From positions 1-25,600 of IMG/VR virus record IMGVR_UViG_3300009159_006930: a stretch of DNA of 25,600 nt; one strand, written 5' to 3'. Made by a program: the position numbers and the translations under genes. Below the pieces are notes generated by a model. The model saw nothing but the letters and a program-made list of their open reading frames with translations. It was not told the DNA's origin and did not search any database. Source of the DNA: a virus. Of the stretch, positions 14,938 through 20,687 are shown piece after piece; positions within the stretch are counted from its first letter, which is position 1, and each line of letters opens with the position of its first letter.

Positions 14938-15839
14938 ACAGAGTATTGCAAACAACCGGCCTGGGCAAGTTTGTTGAAACAGAATACCAAGTGCCTCCTC
15001 TTACCGAAGATGAAATTTGTGTTCGCAGTGTAATGACTGGAGTTTGCCGCAGTGACATTGATATGATGACGGGATCCTTTGGTCCGTTGCCTTTAAGTAT
15101 GCAAGGCCACGAAGGATTGGGTCGTGTCATTGGCATTGGTGCCAATATCAAAGATGTCGCATTTGGTGACTATGTTGCAACCCGCGGCGAGCCTGCATAT
15201 GCAGATGTGTATAATGTTCGCCACAACGAATATGTCCCTGTGCCAGAAGCGCACCCTCGCTACATATTGGAACCGGTAGCATGTGGCATCAACATTGTAC
15301 ATCAACCAATACGCGAGATTGCAGAGCGCAGTGGGCCGGGACGCAGGCTGCTCATTTTGGGCAGTGGATTTTTGGCTTGGATTGCTTATCGTACTCTACA
15401 GCTCAATCATTTGGATTTTGAAATTACTGTTATTGGTAATAGCAACCGAGATATATGGGGTGATAGACTCAGCCAGTATTATGGTGGTAAGTTTGATGTG
15501 GTAATTGATCTGAGCAGTCGCATGGATGTATTCGAAAAAGATATCATGCACCCTGAAGGTTTGGTAGTATTTGGTGCTCAAAAACAAGTAAGTACAGATT
15601 TTAGCAACTTACTTTGGAAAGCCTGTACTATGATTTTCCCCAGTCCCAGAACTGATAGATTTTATCGTACCATGAAAGATGCCGAACAATGGATCACAAA
15701 TGGCGACATCAATGTTGACAATTTTTGGACAAAAGGCTATAATAGAGATACTGAGTGGCAGCAAGCATTCAGTGATGGCATTAACCGTCCCGCTGGTTAC
15801 AGTCGCGGATACATTTATTGGAATAAAAATGGCAATTGA
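14934..15839 (+). CDS. Zinc-type medium-chain alcohol/polyol dehydrogenase
   Basis: A 301-residue protein. GVCRSDIDMMTG near 36-47 (Cys zinc ligand), MQGHEGLGRVIGIG near 60-73 (His-Glu pair) and ILEPVACG near 112-119 (Glu ligand) form the catalytic zinc site of medium-chain dehydrogenases. LLILGSGFLAWIAY near 140-153 is the nucleotide-binding loop with the third Gly replaced by Ala. The four-Cys structural zinc lobe is absent, which together with a short C-terminus explains the length (usual 340-360). The ATG at 14934 gives an ATGA overlap; an upstream in-frame TTG at 14907 is less likely. Probably oxidises a sugar alcohol or nucleotide sugar, possibly in sequence with the neighbouring Gfo/Idh enzyme. 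Confidence 0.82.
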   Translation: MNRVLQTTGLGKFVETEYQVPPLTEDEICVRSVMTGVCRSDIDMMTGSFGPLPLSMQGHEGLGRVIGIGANIKDVAFGDYVATRGEPAYADVYNVRHNEYVPVPEAHPRYILEPVACGINIVHQPIREIAERSGPGRRLLILGSGFLAWIAYRTLQLNHLDFEITVIGNSNRDIWGDRLSQYYGGKFDVVIDLSSRMDVFEKDIMHPEGLVVFGAQKQVSTDFSNLLWKACTMIFPSPRTDRFYRTMKDAEQWITNGDINVDNFWTKGYNRDTEWQQAFSDGINRPAGYSRGYIYWNKNGN

Positions 15840-16362
15840 TACAAGTGGCCGCCAACAAGTAGATTACTTTATTGGCCAAGAAGTAGAGCATACTGCAATG
15901 CGGGGCGAACCAACTTTGTTTGTTGTAGGTATCAAACCTGTTGACGAACTCATTGCAATTGCACAACGAGAAAATCTAAGACATTTTTACTTTGGAACTA
16001 GTCAATGCTTTCATCCCCATAGTCCATATGATTGGGCACAGTGGGATGATATGATTAAACCTCTGTTGATCAAAGACTTTTGGGTCACACTGGACTTTGG
16101 AGTCGAATACTGCCGCGATATCAATGAACAGTGCTGGAACGAATACAACACATTTATTCCCATGATCAGTGTTAAGATTCCATATATTAGACTGTATAAC
16201 TACAATGCCACAGTTAAAATTGATGACAACACATGGGGTGATACCAATCCCGGTGTTTGGTGCCATCAACTTAACGCACTGATGGATCGTCGGGTTTATA
16301 CTGACTGGAAAGATTATGTTGGCGACACTTTGGTAAAACCAGTAGAGGCCGTTGATGAATAA
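15829..16362 (+). CDS. Conserved phage protein of unknown function
   Basis: A 177-residue soluble protein. Landmarks are YFIGQEVEHTAMRGEPTLFV at the N-terminus, a FGTSQCFHPHSP segment, and VKIPYIRLYNYNATVKIDD with NPGVWCH near the C-terminus. I recall similar proteins from T4-like phages of aquatic bacteria but know no function. His and Cys residues in TSQCFHPH and GVWCH could bind metal. ATG 15829 is chosen over in-frame ATG 15679, which would overlap the dehydrogenase by 161 bases; the chosen start overlaps it by 11. The gene overlaps the next one by 8. Confidence 0.75.
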   Translation: MAIDTSGRQQVDYFIGQEVEHTAMRGEPTLFVVGIKPVDELIAIAQRENLRHFYFGTSQCFHPHSPYDWAQWDDMIKPLLIKDFWVTLDFGVEYCRDINEQCWNEYNTFIPMISVKIPYIRLYNYNATVKIDDNTWGDTNPGVWCHQLNALMDRRVYTDWKDYVGDTLVKPVEAVDE

Positions 16363-16576
16363 AAACAGAGTCGATCAATTGGTACAACAAGTAGGCACAG
16401 ACACCAGCGGAAAATGGGTTAATATTGACCGCATGAATCAATTTGCTGAGTTGATTGTGCATGAATGCACCGGCGTGATAGAAAGTGGAAGTTTCTTACA
16501 TGATCAAGCACCTACTGCTATCTTCGCCAAAGAATGTAGTTCTGCTATTAAACGACATTTTGGAGTTAAACAATGA
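16355..16576 (+). CDS. Small conserved phage protein
   Basis: A 73-residue protein with the pattern RVDQLVQQVG, then FAELIVHECTGVIE and a C-terminal AIKRHFGVK. Proteins of this plan are common as short genes of unknown function in phages of many groups. Start ATG 16355 overlaps the previous stop by 8 bases; the end is an ATGA overlap with the next gene. No function can be given. Confidence 0.75.
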   Translation: MNKNRVDQLVQQVGTDTSGKWVNIDRMNQFAELIVHECTGVIESGSFLHDQAPTAIFAKECSSAIKRHFGVKQ

Positions 16577-17025
16577 ATCAAAGAGACCAGGCGCTGTCAG
16601 AACAACAGCAACGAATTATGAATTGTGCAGAGCGAAAGATCTGGGTAACCTTTCGTAAGGAAGGTATCCATCGTTATCCTGCTGCTGCCACAGATCCCGC
16701 GCTGGCCACAGGTGACGAATATGATGTCAGCTTTTTAGCTAGTCCCCATCGTCATATCTTTCACTTTCGTGTATGGATTGATGTTGTACACAACGATCGA
16801 GACATTGAGTTTATTCAGTTCAAACGCTGGTTGGAAAATCTCTACAGAGATGGCACAGTACAACTAGACTATAAAAGTTGCGAGATGATGGCAGATGATC
16901 TGTATATTCAAATTGCAGCAAAATATCCAGGCCGTGCAGTCTGGATTGAAGTGTCCGAAGATGGTGAAAACGGAGCACTAATTAAATATGAAACTCACCG
17001 CCCCAATTTAACAGTGTCCGTCTAA
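16573..17025 (+). CDS. Conserved phage protein of unknown function
   Basis: A 150-residue protein. The centre (about residues 48-90) has SFLASPHRHIFHFRVWIDV followed by HNDRDIEFIQFKRWLENLY, a well-defined conserved-looking block that I associate with T4-like phages of aquatic bacteria, without known role. The C-terminal part AVWIEVSEDGENGALI suggests a small alpha-beta fold. The His-rich HRHIFHF strand might bind metal. ATGA start overlap with the previous gene. Confidence 0.75.
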   Translation: MNQRDQALSEQQQRIMNCAERKIWVTFRKEGIHRYPAAATDPALATGDEYDVSFLASPHRHIFHFRVWIDVVHNDRDIEFIQFKRWLENLYRDGTVQLDYKSCEMMADDLYIQIAAKYPGRAVWIEVSEDGENGALIKYETHRPNLTVSV

Positions 17026-17037
17026 GGAGATATTATT

Positions 17038-17238
17038 ATGGCACAGCCCAAATGGATTGAAAAGTATTTGCGTATGAAACCCGAGGTAGAGCGTCTGTTC
17101 GACGATCTCGAAGGATATAAGAACTTTTGCAGAATGAACATGCTCAAGTTTAACGAAGCAGATCTGTATCGCAGCGAGCAATATCGCAAATTTGAGAAAT
17201 ATCGTCACTGGCTCAGCAAGCAATCCGTGGCCCGTTAA
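17038..17238 (+). CDS. Small conserved phage protein
   Basis: A 66-residue, mainly helical, basic protein with VERLFDDLEGYKNFCR and KFNEADLYRS, a pattern seen in short T4-like phage genes of unknown function. It has the strongest ribosome binding site in the region: AAGGAG at 17024-17029, directly on the stop codon of the gene before, nine bases from the ATG. This suggests high expression. Two bases separate it from the glycosyltransferase gene. Confidence 0.75.
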   Translation: MAQPKWIEKYLRMKPEVERLFDDLEGYKNFCRMNMLKFNEADLYRSEQYRKFEKYRHWLSKQSVAR

Positions 17239-17240
17239 TA

Positions 17241-18299
17241 ATGGCTAATGTATTTTTAGTCGACCTAGAAGCAGTTTCTACTCGCTATACTGGCGAGTGG
17301 AAGACTCATGTACCGGCGTTACTTAAAAAGGCAGGACACAATGTTCAAATTATCTCTGGCCCTGAGGATATTCCTTCAGCCACTACTCCTGGTGCTTTTC
17401 TTAATTTTGGTGGCACCAATATATACAAGTCTAGTCAAGTTGAACAAATGGGTCGGTTGTTTTGTAACGGATCCGTTCATCCCGGCGACCACTTTATTTT
17501 TACTGACGCTTGGCATCCGGGCATTATCAACTTAAAGTACATGAGCGAGTTGCTGGGTATACCAGTAACTACACATGGCTTGTGGCACGCCGGTAGCTAT
17601 GATCCACAAGACTTCCTGGGCCGACTAGTTGGAAAGAAAAAATGGGTCAGAAACGCTGAAAAAAGTTTCTATCATGCATTTGATCACAACTACTTCGCCA
17701 CATACTTTCATATTAATATGTTTTCTGATAATTTATTCCATGACGAGATCGTAGAATTAGAAGATGGCAAAGTTATACGCACAGGTTGGCCCATGGAATA
17801 TATGGACGAGATACTTGCTCCATATAAATGCACAAAGCGAGATTTAATTTTATTCCCACATCGTATTGCTCCAGAGAAACAAGTTGAAATCTTCCGTGAT
17901 TTGGCTAAACAGTTACCTCAGTATGAATTTGTGGTGTGCCAGGATCAACAGTTATCCAAGGATGAGTATCATACATTGCTGGGCCAGTCTAAGATTGTGT
18001 TTAGTGCTAACTTACAAGAGACATTGGGCATTAGCTGCTATGAAGGCACTTTGGTAGATGCTATCCCAATGGTGCCGGACCGTTTAAGCTATAGTGAAAT
18101 GTATCATGAAGGATTCAAATATCCCAGCGAGTGGACTGAAAGTTTTGAAAAATATGAAGCATATCGTGATCATCTGCGTCATCATATTATTACCACAATG
18201 ACACATTATGACAAGCGTGTTGAACAAGTTCAAACGCAAGCAGAAGATTTAACGGAACAATTCTTCAGTGCAGGTAAGTTACTTGAGCACATTCGATAA
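17241..18299 (+). CDS. GT-B-type glycosyltransferase (GT4-like)
   Basis: A 352-residue protein with the two-domain plan of GT-B enzymes. The N-terminal part begins with a strand and a THVPALLKKAGHNV segment, as in retaining GT4 enzymes. LILFPHRIAPEKQVEIFRDL near 207-226 is the start of the C-terminal nucleotide-sugar-binding domain, and ETLGISCYE at 260-268 gives the E-x7-E motif typical of retaining GT4-type transferases. VVCQDQQLSKDEYHTLLGQS is the usual helix region before it. No membrane segment. The acceptor could be modified phage DNA, a virion protein or a lipid-linked glycan; the sequence does not decide. Confidence 0.8.
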   Translation: MANVFLVDLEAVSTRYTGEWKTHVPALLKKAGHNVQIISGPEDIPSATTPGAFLNFGGTNIYKSSQVEQMGRLFCNGSVHPGDHFIFTDAWHPGIINLKYMSELLGIPVTTHGLWHAGSYDPQDFLGRLVGKKKWVRNAEKSFYHAFDHNYFATYFHINMFSDNLFHDEIVELEDGKVIRTGWPMEYMDEILAPYKCTKRDLILFPHRIAPEKQVEIFRDLAKQLPQYEFVVCQDQQLSKDEYHTLLGQSKIVFSANLQETLGISCYEGTLVDAIPMVPDRLSYSEMYHEGFKYPSEWTESFEKYEAYRDHLRHHIITTMTHYDKRVEQVQTQAEDLTEQFFSAGKLLEHIR

Positions 18300-18876
18300 A
18301 ATATTCGAATTCGAGCGTGAGTTGGCTGCGTTTACTGGCGCACCATATGCTGTCATGACAGACTGCTGCACCCATGCTATCGAGTTATGTTTACGGTACG
18401 AACAAGTGGCGCATTGTGAATTTACCGCATTCACTTATTTGAGTATCCTCATGACCATGCACAAGTTGGGAATAACTTATCGTTTATTAACCGAAACATG
18501 GACTGGGGAATACCGTTTTGAGGCCACCAATATTTGGGATAGTGCCAGACGGTTAGAATCAAATATGTATCGACCAGGAATGATGCAATGTTTGAGTTTT
18601 GGCTATGGAAAGCCTTTACAAATAAACCGAGGTGGTGCTATACTGTTAGACGACAAAACAGCATATGACACAATTATTCAGCAAAGGTATGATGGGCGGG
18701 ACTTAAACTGTAAGCCATGGCAATCGCAGAAAATATTTCGAGTTGGGTATCACTATAAGCCTACCATAGAAGAGGCAGTGATTGGTTTAGCAGAATTAGA
18801 AAAATATAAAGAAAATCCACAAAAACCTAAATACACTGAGTATCCAGATTTAACAACCATTACCATTACAACCTAA
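18268..18876 (+). CDS. Half-length DegT/DnrJ/EryC1/StrS-type aminotransferase
   Basis: A 202-residue protein resembling the PLP-binding large domain of DegT-family sugar aminotransferases. FERELAAFTGAPYAVM and DCCTHAIELCL match the start of the family; WDSARRLES (D91) corresponds to the Asp that pairs with the pyridine nitrogen; CLSFGYGKPLQINRGG contains K115, the likely PLP Lys, and the glycine-rich turn after it. The family is normally about 370 residues; the C-terminal small domain is nearly absent. The gene is intact and not followed by a remnant. The start is uncertain: GTG 18268 (32-base overlap with the glycosyltransferase) or TTG 18283. It probably makes an amino sugar, if active. Confidence 0.7.
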   Translation: MQVSYLSTFDKIFEFERELAAFTGAPYAVMTDCCTHAIELCLRYEQVAHCEFTAFTYLSILMTMHKLGITYRLLTETWTGEYRFEATNIWDSARRLESNMYRPGMMQCLSFGYGKPLQINRGGAILLDDKTAYDTIIQQRYDGRDLNCKPWQSQKIFRVGYHYKPTIEEAVIGLAELEKYKENPQKPKYTEYPDLTTITITT

Positions 18877-18877
18877 A

Positions 18878-19576
18878 ATGACAGACACAAGTAAAAACTT
18901 ATCACAATCTATACAGGCCAAGATGAAGCGCGATAATAAGCGTTTCTGGGCTGGTGACAACATCAGTGAATATATCAGTGAAACCGACAAACAACAACTA
19001 ATCAATGAAGCAACAGCGGCATTTGAAACAGTGCTAGATGTATTGCTGATTGATCGAGAGAATGATCCCAACAGCAAGGGCACAGCACGACGACTGGCCA
19101 AAATGTATTTTAACGAAATTATGGAAGGTAGATATGAACCAGCACCAAACGCAACCGCATTTCCCAATGACTCCTCTGACCGTTATGAAGGTATGCTTGT
19201 TGTTCGCAGTGAGCTTCGCAGTATGTGTAGCCATCATCACCAACCCGTTACTGGCGTTGCTTATATTGGTATTATTGCCGCCAACAAACTTATTGGTCTT
19301 AGTAAGTATACTCGTATTGCTCAGTGGTGTGCTCGACGCGGTACTCTCCAGGAAGAACTCTGCAATGACATTGCAAAAGAAATCTCAAAAGCAACTGAAA
19401 GCGACAATGTAGGAGTTTACCTAAGAGTGACACATGGTTGCTGTGAGAATCGCGGCATCATGGCACACGATAGTTCAACGACCACTACAGTGCTCAGAGG
19501 TGCATTTAACAAAGATGCAGGTACAAAGAAAGAGTTCTTTGATACACTGAGTCTTCAAGAATCCAACAAACGATGA
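18878..19576 (+). CDS. folE: GTP cyclohydrolase I
   Basis: A 232-residue FolE, which converts GTP to 7,8-dihydroneopterin triphosphate, the first step to 7-deazaguanines. SMCSHHHQP has zinc ligand C117 and catalytic His residues H119/H120; IGLSKYTRIAQWCARR near 139-154 is the signature helix; LQEELCNDIA follows; VTHGCCENRG holds H186 and the third zinc ligand C188; STTTTVLRGAF closes the fold as in bacterial FolE. Length matches the E. coli enzyme (222). One base follows the preceding stop. Folate synthesis is an alternative use, but QueD, QueE and DpdA in the same window favour base modification. Confidence 0.95.
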   Translation: MTDTSKNLSQSIQAKMKRDNKRFWAGDNISEYISETDKQQLINEATAAFETVLDVLLIDRENDPNSKGTARRLAKMYFNEIMEGRYEPAPNATAFPNDSSDRYEGMLVVRSELRSMCSHHHQPVTGVAYIGIIAANKLIGLSKYTRIAQWCARRGTLQEELCNDIAKEISKATESDNVGVYLRVTHGCCENRGIMAHDSSTTTTVLRGAFNKDAGTKKEFFDTLSLQESNKR

Positions 19577-19686
19577 GATACATCACAAACAAGTTCAACA
19601 GCATTCGTTTTCCTTGCGAAGAGGGATTGTTGGAATGGTTGCAGGCCACATATCCTGCGTCAAAATATTACATTAAGGAAATTTAA
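19573..19686 (+). CDS. 37-residue small protein
   Basis: An ATG at 19573 in an ATGA overlap with folE opens a 37-codon frame that ends in TAA at 19684, two bases before the next start. The peptide has charged and aromatic residues (FPCEEGLLEWLQATYPASKYY) and no membrane segment. Support is positional: it fills the gap between two coupled genes exactly. No function can be given. Confidence 0.5.
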   Translation: MRYITNKFNSIRFPCEEGLLEWLQATYPASKYYIKEI

Positions 19687-19688
19687 AA

Positions 19689-19901
19689 ATGGCAACTAAA
19701 AAATCTGTATCAACTATCGCTGACAAATTGGCCAAAGTCAGCGAAAGCTTCAGCGTAAACATGTATGACAACGGCTACATGTTTGAAATCTCGGGTCGTG
19801 ATAAAAAGGGCGATTACAAAAGTGCCAAAATCATGTGCTCCACCGTGGAACAATTGACAGCATTGGTACAAGAAGCAACTGAGTTAGACCGCGACGAATA
19901 A
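19689..19901 (+). CDS. Small conserved phage protein
   Basis: A 70-residue protein: a lysine-rich N-terminal helix, then FSVNMYDNGYMFEISGRDKK and KIMCSTVEQLTALVQEATEL. I recognise the pattern from short T4-like cyanophage-type genes of unknown function. It starts two bases after the small gene at 19573. Probably a compact beta-beta-alpha protein. Confidence 0.75.
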   Translation: MATKKSVSTIADKLAKVSESFSVNMYDNGYMFEISGRDKKGDYKSAKIMCSTVEQLTALVQEATELDRDE

Positions 19902-19914
19902 CTATCAATCATCA

Positions 19915-20136
19915 ATGACTTCTAAAGATGTATTTGATAATTTGATGTTCAGAGTAAAGCACATGCACGAATTTATTGTTATTACTGATGTTCCGCCCAA
20001 CTTCAGTTTTAATGGAGTTGTACCGTTTGATATGAACATTAAAGAAAATGTCATCACCGCCAAAGTTTGGGCTGTTGACTTCAACGAAGCAGTGCAGCGT
20101 CTTGATGATTATCTAAATTCTTGCATAGATGAATAA
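19915..20136 (+). CDS. Small conserved phage protein of unknown function
   Basis: A 73-residue protein with FRVKHMHEFIVITDVPPNF, a short central beta region and AVQRLDDYLNSCIDE as a C-terminal helix. No signal peptide or membrane segment and no recognisable motif. Overlaps the next gene by 8 bases and follows its neighbour by 13, consistent with one operon. Confidence 0.65.
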   Translation: MTSKDVFDNLMFRVKHMHEFIVITDVPPNFSFNGVVPFDMNIKENVITAKVWAVDFNEAVQRLDDYLNSCIDE

Positions 20137-20614
20137 TCAAAATACAGCAAGTAATATGGCATCGACTAGCGGCCGCTACAGCAAGGCATACACCGCTACG
20201 CCGTCAACTAGGCTCAGCCGACACCGTTCATTGGTAGGTGGAAACTCTGTCATGCCGAGCAAAAAATCCAAGATTAAAATAAATCTAAATCATGTTAGTA
20301 ATATATCAAAGGCAAGGATCAAGGTAAAAAAAATGAATAAATTTAAAATATGGTTTCGTAATTGGTTGTATGATGATCATAACGATGAGGCTGAAAAAGT
20401 CCTGGCGCACGATGACGACCATCGTAATTACGAAGACGATAAAACTTTAAAATTTAATGTTACCACCGCACGGGGCGGGGTTATCCTTACCGTTCGTAAT
20501 TACGACCAACGCCAAGATCGGCATTTTTATACTGCGCATGTGCTGCACGATGATCAAAATATAGCCGAAGGTGTTGCCCAAATTGTAAGTATGGAACTAC
20601 TGCGCACATCATAG
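20129..20614 (+). CDS. Conserved phage protein with basic, low-complexity N-terminal half
   Basis: A 161-residue protein in two parts. Residues 1-68 are rich in Ser, Arg, Lys and Asn and probably disordered. Residues from about 69 (MNKFKIWFRNWLYDD) onward look like an ordered domain with TTARGGVILTVRNYD and VLHDDQNIAEGVAQIVSMEL, a pattern I know from T4-like phages of aquatic bacteria without function. An internal ATG at 20333 could start the ordered half alone, but it has only a weak A-rich leader. The DNA for residues 8-45 is more GC-rich than its surroundings and contains a GCGGCCGC site. Confidence 0.65.
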   Translation: MNNQNTASNMASTSGRYSKAYTATPSTRLSRHRSLVGGNSVMPSKKSKIKINLNHVSNISKARIKVKKMNKFKIWFRNWLYDDHNDEAEKVLAHDDDHRNYEDDKTLKFNVTTARGGVILTVRNYDQRQDRHFYTAHVLHDDQNIAEGVAQIVSMELLRTS

Positions 20615-20628
20615 TTGTATTAATACCA

Positions 20629-20657
20629 CAGACATCAATTACAATTAACTGTATACT
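20629..20657 (+). promoter_or_regulatory. Possible promoter before the lipoprotein gene
   Basis: CAGACA at 20629-20634 (four of six) and TATACT at 20652-20657 (five of six) are 17 bases apart, in the 73-base gap between 20614 and 20688. Its expected start of transcription falls within the 5' arm of the hairpin at 20658-20683, so the two cannot both act on the same transcript. Confidence 0.4.
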
Positions 20658-20683
20658 AAAGGAATCCTAAAAATCATTCCTTT
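20658..20683 (+). terminator. Perfect 8-bp hairpin followed by T-run
   Basis: AAAGGAAT (20658-20665) and ATTCCTTT (20676-20683) are perfect inverted repeats around a 10-base loop, and the T-run continues to 20686. This has the form of a weak, AT-rich intrinsic terminator closing the operon before it. The 5' arm also holds the only Shine-Dalgarno-like AAGGA for the lipoprotein, so it could instead hide a ribosome binding site. Confidence 0.45.
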
Positions 20684-20687
20684 TTTA

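Noticed and set aside
20160-20235. GC-rich stretch with GCGGCCGC that might be a structured RNA or cloning scar
   Set aside because: I could not fold it into a tRNA-like or other known RNA shape, no vector sequence is next to it, and the coding frame runs through it without interruption.
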